Source of the DNA: Pseudomonadales bacterium
GTDB taxonomy: Bacteria > Pseudomonadota > Gammaproteobacteria > Pseudomonadales > Azotimanducaceae
DNA length: 57,637 nucleotides
NCBI GenBank assembly: GCA_022822135.1
Contig: JAJECH010000039.1
Location: forward strand, 1-57,637
Direction of reading: 5' to 3'
A program made the translations under genes and the position numbers. The first letter of the stretch is position 1. Every line of letters begins with the position of its first letter. The notes below the pieces were generated by a model. It had not been told where the DNA came from, did not search any database, and saw only the letters and a list, made by a program, of their open reading frames with translations. Below, in pieces: positions 42,131 through 51,110 of this stretch.

Positions 42131-43549
42131 TCACGCGCTTACCTCTAACCCGGACTCCAAGTTCGGATAGGGGCTCTTAGACTTCGGGAAAGACCAGCGT
42201 ACCCACGACCATTGAAACATGTCGTTGGTCGCATCGTTCCACCCAATTAAGCGCGAACGCATTTCCTCGAGAACATCACGGTGCTTGTGATTCGAGATAA
42301 GGTTTTTCATTTCCGCCGGATCCTTTTCGAGGTCGTAGAGCTCGTCCAGATCGTGTGGAATGTACACATACTTCCAACGCTCAGTCCTAACCATCCGCTG
42401 AGTGCTATAGCCCCATACTTCGCCGTGGCTTTCGCAATAGACACTGTCAGGCCAATCAGTGGGTTTTTCCCCACGAATTAATGGTGTCAGAGTCTTCGCG
42501 TCAAGATCATTCGGGACTTCACCTCCGCCCCATTCAATAAAGGTAGGCATTAAGTCCATTAGCCGGACGAACTCCTCTACACGTCGCGCCTCGACTCCAG
42601 GAACCTTTGCTAAGAGAGGGATCCGGAAGACCTCATCGTACATCGTCCCTGACTTCTCGAAATGCTTGTGACTACCAGTCGCATCGCCGTGATCCGTGGA
42701 AAAGATAAAGATTGTGTCGTCTTCGATCCTCAATTCACGAAGAGCATCCAGTACGCGCCCTACGCACTCGTCGATCAAAGTTACGTCACCGTAGTACTTC
42801 GCTACTACCTGTCGCCACCAAGACCAGTCCTTGTGCTCAAGATTCCATTCTCGATGTTTGCGCAGGTGCGCAGCAGGTTTTCCTTCGAACGTCTCATCAA
42901 AGTTCGGCCATGGTGGAATGGATTCAGGGTCATACATCGAGGCATATGGCTCTGGCACGAAGTTTGGAAAATGAGGCGCGATGTCATCAATACGTAGAAA
43001 GAACGGTTCGTCTCCCTGCGCTCGCTCGCGCAGCATTTCCAAGCCAAGATCGGTCACCTGCCAAGTTCTGCCCTCTTCGTAGGAATGAGGGTTCGTACCA
43101 GCGACTGGGAACTCACTCCGCGGAAACTCGATTTTCGATTCTGTGCCCGGGACGAATCCCCATGCCCCTCGTCGCTGTTTGTGGCGGTCGAAGCCGAACT
43201 CCTCCGGACCAATATCCTGGTGAACATGCCACTTGCCCGCGTAATCCAGTACGTATCCCGCTCTCTTCAGCCGCTCACTGAAAGTGGGTACGTCGATGGA
43301 TAGCCCTCGACACCAAGCGGGAGCGATATGCGTATTGATCATCACCCCGTGATTGTGAGGGTAGAGCCCCGTCATAAGGGACGTTCGCGAAGGTGAACAA
43401 ACAGGACTAACCGTGTAGGCTTGCTCGAACTGAATGCCTTCACGCGCAAGTCTGTCCAGATTAGGTGTCCTGCATATCTCGTTTCCATAGCAGCCAAGCG
43501 CGTCGCGTCTCAGCTGGTCGGTCATAAATAGGACTATGTTTGGCGCCAT
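42131..43549 (-). CDS. sulfatase, Cys-type, inserted in the LPS gene block
   Basis: A 472-residue arylsulfatase-like protein without signal peptide. It has APNIVLFMTDQLRRDALGCYGN (metal site), C51-S-P-S-R55 (formylglycine site), YAGKWHVHQD and IFIFSTDHGDATGSHKHFEKSG. These features resemble the choline-sulfatase and phosphonate-monoester-hydrolase group, which is cytoplasmic. It sits 39 bases downstream of the msbA-lpxK fusion, in the place where Pseudomonas has ycaR. It is not very similar in detail to the sulfatase at 25754. The substrate is unknown. Confidence 0.9.
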   Translation of the reverse strand: MAPNIVLFMTDQLRRDALGCYGNEICRTPNLDRLAREGIQFEQAYTVSPVCSPSRTSLMTGLYPHNHGVMINTHIAPAWCRGLSIDVPTFSERLKRAGYVLDYAGKWHVHQDIGPEEFGFDRHKQRRGAWGFVPGTESKIEFPRSEFPVAGTNPHSYEEGRTWQVTDLGLEMLRERAQGDEPFFLRIDDIAPHFPNFVPEPYASMYDPESIPPWPNFDETFEGKPAAHLRKHREWNLEHKDWSWWRQVVAKYYGDVTLIDECVGRVLDALRELRIEDDTIFIFSTDHGDATGSHKHFEKSGTMYDEVFRIPLLAKVPGVEARRVEEFVRLMDLMPTFIEWGGGEVPNDLDAKTLTPLIRGEKPTDWPDSVYCESHGEVWGYSTQRMVRTERWKYVYIPHDLDELYDLEKDPAEMKNLISNHKHRDVLEEMRSRLIGWNDATNDMFQWSWVRWSFPKSKSPYPNLESGLEVSA

Positions 43550-43588
43550 ATCGTCCTTCTTAAGATAAGAAGGAAACAGGTTCGATCT

Positions 43589-46486
43589 TCATTGAACTGA
43601 TCGTTTCCTCAGATCGACTTCCTTTGATTGAAAAAGCGAAGTCAATCGCGCATCCACGTCGCGTTCAAACGCAACTGAAACTTCGAGATACCAGATATTC
43701 TCTGACTGAAATCGCAATGGTCTGATCTTTCGCCAGTCTTTTTCTGTGACCACAATTACGTCATCAACGTGATGTTGGATATCCGATTCTCGGAATAACG
43801 AATGGTCAGGTAATTCATGGGCGATCGGGGCAAAGCCGAGCTGGCGCAAGGTATTCTCGAAACGACGCGGATTGCCAATCGCCGAGTAAGTGTGAATGAC
43901 GCTGTCGAAACGCTCGCTAAAACCCTCGACACTCAAACTCTCTTGTGAATAGATATTCACGAAGCGAGTAGGAACAACGTGCATAACGTCGTCCACCATA
44001 CCGATTGCTTGCGAATTCACTCCATTCGAGACGACCCAATCAACTTCACCGAGACGTCTGCGAGGTTCACGCAACGGTCCAGCAGGTAAAAGCATGCCAT
44101 TACCTAATCCACGAGCACCATCGACCACGGCGATCTCAAAATGCCGTCCCATCGCATAGTGCTGCAATCCGTCGTCACTCAGTACGAAATCAACATCGTG
44201 ATTTTCAAGCAGATACTTCACGCCACGCACCCGATCCGGATCAACGACCATTGCGCACTTAGCGCGCTCAGCAATCAGCGGTGCTTCATCGCCCACTTGA
44301 AGGATGTCGGAATCTGGTTGTACAAGTGCAGGAAATCTTCCTTTCCCCTTGTAGCCTCGACTTACGACGCCGACGCGTTTTCCCGCACTCTGTAACCAAT
44401 TCGCTAACCAGATCACCAAAGGCGTTTTACCCGTACCGCCCACCGAGATATTGCCTACGATTAACAGCGGAACGGGCGGGACCCATGCGTGTGCGCTGAG
44501 GCGCCGCCGCCGGTTTCGTGCCAATCTGCCATACGTCCAGGATAACGGCGCAAACGAGCGGACCCAACGTTTCTCGCCGTACCAAGCGTCAAGAAGCGTA
44601 CCTGTCGCTCCTACGGGCTCCGCTGCGACATCTCTGAACCGCGGAGCCGGGGTAGCTTCCACACGCGTTGATTCGGTTTCTCCGTCTACGGTTTCGAATA
44701 GCTTGGCATAACGACCGTGCTGTTCGAGTAAAGCTCTATGCGTACCCTCTTCAACGATTCGGCCATCATCAACGACCAAGATATGGTCCGCGTGAACGAT
44801 CGTCGACAGTCGATGCGCTACGATGATTGTGGTTCGACCTTTCATCGCCTCATTTAGCGCAGATTGAACTAGCGCTTCCGACTCGGTATCGAGCGCGGAC
44901 GTCGCCTCGTCTAGGATCAGAATCGGCGCGTCTTTCAGCAGCGCACGAGCGATTGCAATTCTCTGGCGCTGACCGCGTGAAAGCGTCGTGCCTCGATCTC
45001 CTACCGCCGTGTTCAGCCCATGAGGTAAGGAGTCAACGAACCTCTTAACACGAGCTCGCTCCAATGCGGAATCGATCTGCGCTTCCGAAATCGAATCCAG
45101 TTCGCCGTAAGCGATATTTGCGTGGAGCGTGTCATTGAATAGAAAAATATCTTGACTTACCAAAGCCAAGTGCTTGCGAAGATTTCGCTTGGTTAACTCG
45201 TGCGTCGGCACACCATCGATAAGAATTTCACCGTGTTGAGGCTGGTAGAACCCCATTAATAGTTCTACGAGCGTTGACTTTCCACTACCGGACGCGCCGA
45301 CAATCGCCAAAGTTTGACCCGCTTCCACGCGAAACGAAATCTCTGATAGAACGTCTGATTCCCCGCGTTCGTAACCAAACGAAACGTTACGAAACTCGAC
45401 CTCTCCTGCTACCTCCTCACGTTCCGCTTTCCCCGAGTCCGCCTCCTCCGGTTGATCAATCTGAGCAAAGATCTCATCTGCAGCTGCAAGACCGGACTGT
45501 ATACGGGCATTTAGGTCCGATAAACGCTTCACGGGTTGAACGAGCACTCCTGCGATGGCGATGTACGTCACCAAATTACCCGTCGACATACCAGCGCTCA
45601 CTTCTGGTAGGAACAAGAGTCCCATTAACACGCCAAGTACGATTCCAACGAACATTTGAATGGTCTGACTACTGATTGCTTTGGTCGCAACCATGCGAAT
45701 GTTTTGCCGTCGATTCGCCAAACTCGCTCGGAAGAAGCGTTGACGTTCATGTTCCTGTGCGCCAAACGTGCGAATGAGTTTGTGCCCACCCACGGCTTCA
45801 TGACCGACTTGAGTGACTTCTCCCATCGAAGCCTGGATGCTCTCGCTGGTACTTCGAAATCGCTTCGACGCTACGCGCACGATGACCCAAACTACGGGCA
45901 ACGTGACTGCAAAGAGCAACGTGAGCCGACCGCTGAGACTGATCAACGTGACCACGAGCACAATCAACTTGAAACCGTCCTGCAAGAGAATCCTTAACAC
46001 TTCAGTTACCGTGTCACGAAGTTTTTGCGCAGTGTCAGTAAGCCGATTCGAGATTGATCCTTGAGAATTACGATCAAAGTAGCTAACCGGCAACACGAGC
46101 AAGCGATTAAAAAGGTCGCAACGAACTTGATGTATTAGGTTAAGCGAAACGTTCGCGAGCAAATACTCGCCCACAACTGCACCAAATGCTCGAACAAGCG
46201 CTGCGACCCCGATCAGAAGAGGGAAAATCAGCCAATACTCAAGTTCTAGTTTCAGTGCTAATACGGGAAGTGGTGTGAGCCAATCCCCACCACCAACGAT
46301 GCTCCCTTTCGAAGTACCTGGCTCAAAAACGTCAACGATCACACCAAGTGTTTGTGCGAATACGACCTCGGAATATGCGGCAAGAATGTAACCGACGATG
46401 GCCGCAACGAAATACCACTCCCTTCCACGGAGATATCGCAGTAGACGTCGATAGGTCGCGAAATCTCGTTTTGATGGTTCAGTCAT
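43589..46486 (-). CDS. msbA-lpxK: MsbA lipid A flippase fused to LpxK tetraacyldisaccharide 4'-kinase
   Basis: One uninterrupted 965-residue frame. Residues 1-340 hold six membrane segments of an ABC exporter; 360-595 the ATPase with Walker A GASGSGKS (397-404), signature LSRGQ (503-507) and Walker B ILILDE (522-527). After a Pro/Ala/Glu-rich linker (about 600-628) a full LpxK follows: LLDAWYG, Walker A GNISVGGTGKTP (678-689), SRGYKGKG, and SDDGLQH (770-776). In E. coli the two are neighbouring separate genes; LpxK adds the 4'-phosphate to lipid A on the cytoplasmic face and MsbA flips the product. Fusion would place synthesis next to export. Overlaps exbD by 8 bases. Confidence 0.93.
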   Translation of the reverse strand: MTEPSKRDFATYRRLLRYLRGREWYFVAAIVGYILAAYSEVVFAQTLGVIVDVFEPGTSKGSIVGGGDWLTPLPVLALKLELEYWLIFPLLIGVAALVRAFGAVVGEYLLANVSLNLIHQVRCDLFNRLLVLPVSYFDRNSQGSISNRLTDTAQKLRDTVTEVLRILLQDGFKLIVLVVTLISLSGRLTLLFAVTLPVVWVIVRVASKRFRSTSESIQASMGEVTQVGHEAVGGHKLIRTFGAQEHERQRFFRASLANRRQNIRMVATKAISSQTIQMFVGIVLGVLMGLLFLPEVSAGMSTGNLVTYIAIAGVLVQPVKRLSDLNARIQSGLAAADEIFAQIDQPEEADSGKAEREEVAGEVEFRNVSFGYERGESDVLSEISFRVEAGQTLAIVGASGSGKSTLVELLMGFYQPQHGEILIDGVPTHELTKRNLRKHLALVSQDIFLFNDTLHANIAYGELDSISEAQIDSALERARVKRFVDSLPHGLNTAVGDRGTTLSRGQRQRIAIARALLKDAPILILDEATSALDTESEALVQSALNEAMKGRTTIIVAHRLSTIVHADHILVVDDGRIVEEGTHRALLEQHGRYAKLFETVDGETESTRVEATPAPRFRDVAAEPVGATGTLLDAWYGEKRWVRSFAPLSWTYGRLARNRRRRLSAHAWVPPVPLLIVGNISVGGTGKTPLVIWLANWLQSAGKRVGVVSRGYKGKGRFPALVQPDSDILQVGDEAPLIAERAKCAMVVDPDRVRGVKYLLENHDVDFVLSDDGLQHYAMGRHFEIAVVDGARGLGNGMLLPAGPLREPRRRLGEVDWVVSNGVNSQAIGMVDDVMHVVPTRFVNIYSQESLSVEGFSERFDSVIHTYSAIGNPRRFENTLRQLGFAPIAHELPDHSLFRESDIQHHVDDVIVVTEKDWRKIRPLRFQSENIWYLEVSVAFERDVDARLTSLFQSKEVDLRKRSVQ

Positions 46487-46895
46487 TCGCTTGCACTGTC
46501 ACGATGCTGACTTCCGTTAATCCGAGTAAATTTACGGCGTCGAGTACGAGCACGACCGTTTCGTGCCGAGCGCTCGCGTCCGCTCTAATGATGACGCGTC
46601 CCGGTCCAACGTCAGACACGAGTCTTACTAACTCAGCTGTTACCAAATCCGTTGTAGCCGTCGGTATTAGTCGATCACCGACACTAATCTCATTGTCAGC
46701 TGAAACGATGATCTCGATCGCACCAATCGTCTCTACGTCTAATTGGCTATGCGAAGTCGGCAAGTCGATCTCAAGCGCATTTTCACGAATGAATGTCGAA
46801 GTCACCACGAAGAAAATCAGCAGGATAAAAACGATGTCGATCAGCGGTGCAATCTCGATACCAATCGCATCGCTACGACGCACACGGGGCTTCAT
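46479..46895 (-). CDS. exbD: ExbD/TolR-type proton-channel subunit
   Basis: A 138-residue protein with one N-terminal membrane segment whose Asp (PLIDIVFILLIFFVV) is the proton-carrying residue of ExbD/TolR, then a periplasmic domain. It pairs with the ExbB-like protein encoded 4 bases overlapping upstream. In this gene block the pair is conserved next to msbA/lpxK in many Gammaproteobacteria. It may energise TonB receptors such as the one at 3810, though no tonB gene is seen here. Confidence 0.92.
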   Translation of the reverse strand: MKPRVRRSDAIGIEIAPLIDIVFILLIFFVVTSTFIRENALEIDLPTSHSQLDVETIGAIEIIVSADNEISVGDRLIPTATTDLVTAELVRLVSDVGPGRVIIRADASARHETVVLVLDAVNLLGLTEVSIVTVQAND

Positions 46896-47488
46896 TTTGT
46901 TTCAGACTTAAAAAGTCTTCCGATCAATATCCGACCTTCACTTTCAAGCTGTTGGGCGAACTCGTTCACACGACGTTGAAAATGACGATGACAGATGAGT
47001 GCAGGAATTGCAATGCAGAGACCGAAAGCAGTAGTGACTAAGGCTTCACCGATTCCACCAGAAAATACACTTGGGTCACGCGCACCTGTCGTATTTAAGG
47101 CTTGAAATACCTCGATCATTCCTAACACGGTCCCTAAAAGCCCTAGTAGTGGCGAGATCGACGCTATGGTGCCGAGTGTCGTCAAGTAGCGTTCTAAGCT
47201 CTGCACCTCTACCAACAATGCATCTTCCATCGCGGAAACAGCGATTTCCACGCTGTCTTCTCGGTGATTCAATACACCAGTGACAACGTTCTGAAGCGGA
47301 CTCGGGTGACTTTCGTTCCGCGTTATTTCGATAGGTTCTGTGTCTGTCAACGCAGCTTGTATGAAGGATGGGAACACCCGTTCGTAACCAAGTGCCCAAA
47401 AACGATTGAAGCAAATAGCTAGTGCTAAGACGCTGAACAAGGCTAAGGGGATCATCACCCAGCCACCGCTCATCAGTGGTTCAATCAT
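46892..47488 (-). CDS. exbB: ExbB/TolQ/MotA-type proton-channel subunit
   Basis: A 198-residue inner-membrane protein with three segments: GGWVMIPLALFSVLALAICFNRFWAL, then ISPLLGLLGTVLGMIEVFQAL, then GIGEALVTTAFGLCIAIPALICHRHF, the classical MotA/TolQ/ExbB signature. It overlaps exbD by four bases. GalU ends 27 bases upstream of its start. Confidence 0.92.
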   Translation of the reverse strand: MIEPLMSGGWVMIPLALFSVLALAICFNRFWALGYERVFPSFIQAALTDTEPIEITRNESHPSPLQNVVTGVLNHREDSVEIAVSAMEDALLVEVQSLERYLTTLGTIASISPLLGLLGTVLGMIEVFQALNTTGARDPSVFSGGIGEALVTTAFGLCIAIPALICHRHFQRRVNEFAQQLESEGRILIGRLFKSETK

Positions 47489-47515
47489 GGTCTGTTAGAC
47501 CTTCATTTCGAGCGA

Positions 47516-48358
47516 TTAACACTCAGGAATTGGCAATCTGCCGAAGCGCTGTCGATAACAGTAGTTGGTAGCCGCGACAAAACCATCCAATGATCCGCAA
47601 TCAAAGCGTTTGCCACTAAACTGGCAAGCCACAACTCGTTGTTCCCGCGCCAACACGTCAATTGCGTCCGTGAGTTGGTACTCCCCACTAACACCCGGCT
47701 CGATTCGATCCAACGCATCGTAGATATCTGGCGTCAGAATATAACGCCCGACGATCCCTAGATTCGATGGAGCTTTCGCAGGTTCAGGCTTCTCCACCAA
47801 TGAAGCTACATCGACCACATTCTCTTCAATAAACTCTCCGGCAACGATCCCGTATCGATCGGATACTTCGCGAGGTACCTCCTGTACTGCAACGACCGAA
47901 CATCGGTACTTTTCGTAAACGTCAAGTAACTGACGCAGTACATTGCGCTCATCTCCGAAACACAAATCATCTGACAATACGACGCCAAATGGCTGGTCGC
48001 CCGTGAGAATCTCCCCTAACTTGACCGCGTGTCCCGGTCCGAGCATTTGGGCTTGTCTAGTGTACGAAAACGTGCATTTACTCATCAGCTCACGAATTTC
48101 GTTTAGAGCTTCGTCGCGTGCCGTGTCTTTGACATGAAAATCCAATTCAACATTGTCGTCGAAATGATCCTCAATTGCACGTTTGTTACGTCCGGTCACG
48201 AAACAAATCTCTGACATTCCGGCGATCAATGCCTCCTCTACTCCATATTGAACAAGGGGTTTATCCAATATAGGCATCATTTCTTTCGGCATCGCCTTCG
48301 TCGCGGGAAGAAACCGCGTACCTAATCCCGCCACCAAGAATAAGCACTTCTTAATCAC
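47516..48358 (-). CDS. galU: UTP-glucose-1-phosphate uridylyltransferase
   Basis: A 280-residue GalU from a GTG start. The nucleotide-binding FLVAGLGTRFLPATKAMPKEMMPILDKP is diagnostic, and the sugar-binding LVEKPEP and GRYILTPDIYDAL follow. It makes UDP-glucose for LPS, capsule and glycogen. It begins four bases after the DctM stop, so the TRAP genes and the LPS genes may share a transcript. In Pseudomonas this place is taken by comEC. Confidence 0.95.
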   Translation of the reverse strand: MIKKCLFLVAGLGTRFLPATKAMPKEMMPILDKPLVQYGVEEALIAGMSEICFVTGRNKRAIEDHFDDNVELDFHVKDTARDEALNEIRELMSKCTFSYTRQAQMLGPGHAVKLGEILTGDQPFGVVLSDDLCFGDERNVLRQLLDVYEKYRCSVVAVQEVPREVSDRYGIVAGEFIEENVVDVASLVEKPEPAKAPSNLGIVGRYILTPDIYDALDRIEPGVSGEYQLTDAIDVLAREQRVVACQFSGKRFDCGSLDGFVAATNYCYRQRFGRLPIPEC

Positions 48359-48362
48359 GGCT

Positions 48363-49640
48363 TTAAAGATTCAAGAACCACAGCGAGAACGACGGTACAT
48401 AGGTTACCAGTAAAAGCACGAGTATGAGTACGACCATGAACGGGAAGCATGCGCGATATAGGTCAAGCACCGGACGCTCGAATCGATAGCTTGCAATAAA
48501 CAGATTCATGCCGATTGGTGGCGTGAAATACCCGATCTGCAAGTTGGCGATAAATATGACCCCCAAGTGGAGAGGATGAATGCCGTACTGTACAGCGATG
48601 GGCAGAATAAGCGGCACCATGATGACCGTCGCCGAAAACACGTCGAGAAACGCGCCTAAGACCAAGAGTAGAAGATTGAGCAAGATTAGAAATACAATCG
48701 GATTGCTAACTCGTTCGTGGATAAATTCGAATAGTTGTTGCGGAATCTGAGCGTCTACAAAGTAACCCGTGAGAGCGAGCGCTGCGCCCAGAATCAAGAT
48801 GATGCTACCGACCATCACCATCGATTCGCGAATGACACTCGGTAGTTGCCGAAGCGTTACCTCCCGATAGAGAAACACCTCAACAATCAGCACATACATT
48901 GCGGTGATTGCCGCTGCTTCTGAGATCGCGAAATAACCAGAATAAATCGCTCCTAGTATGACGAACGGGAGTGGAATCTCGAATCTCGCGTCCCATAGAG
49001 CTGTTTTTACAGCACGTATTGAGAATGGGCTACGCTCAATCCCGCGCTGACTCCAGATCGTGTAAGCGGCAAGCGCAAGCAACATCAACATCACGGGAAT
49101 CATGCCGGCGAGGAACAGTTGTGGAATCGTGAATGAGACGCCGACATCGATCTGCTGCGCGATGACACCGTACAGAATGAGCGGAACTGATGGAACGATT
49201 AAAACTCCCAGACTACCGGAGGTCGTCACCATACCGAGACTGAATCGCTCGCTATAGCCAGCCTTTAATAGCATGGGGAACAACAATGCACCGATAGCGA
49301 CGATCGTGACACCGGACGCACCCGTAAGTGCGGTGAATACTGCGCATGCAACAAATCCTACGATGGCGAGACCCGCGGGCATCCACCCAAATAACGCTTG
49401 AGTTAGCGCCATCAATCGCTGCGCAGAGTTGCTTTCGGTCATTAAATAACCGGCAAAAGTAAATAACGGAAGCGAGACCAGCAAAGGCGTATCAGCAATT
49501 CGATAGACCTCGAGAGCAACGACTGACAGATCAACACCCGAAGCTATAAATCCAAGCATCGCACCAGCCAAGACCACCGCGAATAACGGCATGCCGATGA
49601 GTGCTAGCGCCAGTAGCAGCGCAATTGCGAGCCAGGTCAT
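48363..49640 (-). CDS. dctM: TRAP transporter large permease, DctM type
   Basis: A 425-residue protein of about twelve membrane segments with DctM landmarks: GMPLFAVVLAGAMLGFI, LPLFTFAGYLMTESN, TGASGVTIVAIGALLFPMLLKAGYSERFSLGMVTTSGSLGVLIVPSVPLILYG and the final PPIGMNLFIAS. It moves substrate with a Na+ gradient. Its start overlaps the DctQ stop by four bases. Confidence 0.94.
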   Translation of the reverse strand: MTWLAIALLLALALIGMPLFAVVLAGAMLGFIASGVDLSVVALEVYRIADTPLLVSLPLFTFAGYLMTESNSAQRLMALTQALFGWMPAGLAIVGFVACAVFTALTGASGVTIVAIGALLFPMLLKAGYSERFSLGMVTTSGSLGVLIVPSVPLILYGVIAQQIDVGVSFTIPQLFLAGMIPVMLMLLALAAYTIWSQRGIERSPFSIRAVKTALWDARFEIPLPFVILGAIYSGYFAISEAAAITAMYVLIVEVFLYREVTLRQLPSVIRESMVMVGSIILILGAALALTGYFVDAQIPQQLFEFIHERVSNPIVFLILLNLLLLVLGAFLDVFSATVIMVPLILPIAVQYGIHPLHLGVIFIANLQIGYFTPPIGMNLFIASYRFERPVLDLYRACFPFMVVLILVLLLVTYVPSFSLWFLNL

Positions 49641-50110
49641 GTGGCGGGTTTAGTAAACGCCTGTAACGTGAATCGAAGCGTCATCAGGAAGGCTGAACCC
49701 GGGATGACTGTTTCGAATATCCAAGCGGGTGCTTGACCAACCCCCGGGGTGCCGTCAACATAGTCCCATCCGACCATATCTAGCGAGAAATAGCCAAACA
49801 CCGCACAGATGACAGCTGTCGTCAAGCACGAGATCACCCATGCGAGTCGCCGGACCGTGTTCGAAAACAATCGGTCAATCAAGTCAATTCGGATGTGTTT
49901 GCTATCACCAATTGCGACGACAGCACCTACCATCGTGACCCAAAGTACCGCCATTCGAACTAGGTCGTCCCCCCAGTAGAAGCCCAGTCCGAACTCACGT
50001 GCAATCACTTGCATTGCCGCAACAAGCAACATGGTCAAGAACAGTGCGACCAGAAGGAAATTACCAGCCCACCGAAGTATGACTGCTAATCTATCGAGCA
50101 GTTGACTCAC
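49637..50110 (-). CDS. dctQ: TRAP transporter small permease, DctQ type
   Basis: A 157-residue four-segment protein with the DctQ core LVAAMQVIAREFGLGFYWGDDLVRMAVLWVTMVGAVVAIGDSKHIRIDLIDRLF. It joins DctM to form the membrane part of the transporter. It overlaps the binding-protein gene by 20 bases. Confidence 0.92.
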   Translation of the reverse strand: MSQLLDRLAVILRWAGNFLLVALFLTMLLVAAMQVIAREFGLGFYWGDDLVRMAVLWVTMVGAVVAIGDSKHIRIDLIDRLFSNTVRRLAWVISCLTTAVICAVFGYFSLDMVGWDYVDGTPGVGQAPAWIFETVIPGSAFLMTLRFTLQAFTKPAT

Positions 50111-51110
50111 GATAACTAGACACGGTTTTTTCTAGCAGTTCTACGTGTTCTCGTACGAGAATGTCGCTCTCGACCCACGCATTAGCCGCACGAGTAGCGG
50201 CAGCGCGCCATGCAGCCACCTCTTCGACAGATGGTTTTAACACGGTTAGTCCTTGCCTTTCCAACGCAGCTAGGGCTTGATCATGATCCGCGTAGTTTTG
50301 CTGTTCGACTCTCGCGAGGAAAGTTTGGAAGGTTTTACGCGTGAGTTCTTGATCGTCGGAGGCAAGACGCGAAAACTGGCGTGCATCCAGCATAAAAACG
50401 CTATAGATGTACATAAACGGTAGATCTAGTATGTAATCGAGTTGCGTATGCCACTGGAGGACGATGGCAGCAGTTGCTGGCACTGCAACCGTATCGATCA
50501 GTCCAGTCTGTAGTCCTGCGAGCACGTCAACGATTGACAGGGGAACGGGTACGATGCCAAACGCTTCGAGGAGTCGCACTGCCCCTGTGTCCCCTTTTGG
50601 CGCCCAGACTTTAAGTCGTCTTGCATCCTCGATCGAAGTTCCTGATTTGGAGCTCATCGCATTCGCAAAACCAACGCCAACGAAACCGAATGCCTCAAAA
50701 CCATGATCTGCGAGATCTTGAATCAGCAGTTGGTCCATCTCGCTTCGAACGTTTGTGACCTCCTGGAAATCGCGAAAGAACATCGGCAGGTTGTAAAGCT
50801 GAACCGCTGAGCTCACGGGTTCAAGGGCGCCCGTTTGAACGATGCCTCCCTGTAGCTGACGCGCTCGCATTTTGCGTAGAACAGCGCGATCGTCTCCCAT
50901 GACGCCACCTGGATAAACTCGAAACTTCACTCGACCTTCGGTTTGCGCCTCAATCAAACTAGTGGTGCGTCGTAGGTCTCGCATCCAAGCTGAGCCGTCC
51001 GGTGAAACCGTCGCTATCTTAAAAGTTGTTTCAGCAGTTGCAGCCTGACCAACTACCAGGTTTGACGCTGCGATCAAGAGAATCGCAACTAAACTCCTAG
51101 AAAAAATCAT
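50091..51110 (-). CDS. dctP: TRAP transporter substrate-binding protein, DctP type
   Basis: A 339-residue periplasmic protein with signal peptide (VAILLIAASNLVVGQAATA). Typical features are FKIATVSPDGSAWM at the start of the mature part, FRVYPGGVMGDDRAVLRKMRARQLQGGIVQTG, and LKVWAPKGDTGAVRLLEAFGIVPVPL with the conserved Arg-equivalent stretch. DctP proteins of TatT-containing systems bind ligands different from those of classical DctP; the ligand is unknown. It overlaps TatT by 14 bases. Confidence 0.93.
   Translation of the reverse strand: MIFSRSLVAILLIAASNLVVGQAATAETTFKIATVSPDGSAWMRDLRRTTSLIEAQTEGRVKFRVYPGGVMGDDRAVLRKMRARQLQGGIVQTGALEPVSSAVQLYNLPMFFRDFQEVTNVRSEMDQLLIQDLADHGFEAFGFVGVGFANAMSSKSGTSIEDARRLKVWAPKGDTGAVRLLEAFGIVPVPLSIVDVLAGLQTGLIDTVAVPATAAIVLQWHTQLDYILDLPFMYIYSVFMLDARQFSRLASDDQELTRKTFQTFLARVEQQNYADHDQALAALERQGLTVLKPSVEEVAAWRAAATRAANAWVESDILVREHVELLEKTVSSYRESTAR

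Noticed and set aside
43860-44700. Separate lpxK start inside the msbA-lpxK frame
   Set aside because: No stop, frameshift or strong ribosome binding site was noticed between the domains; internal initiation cannot be excluded but is not needed.
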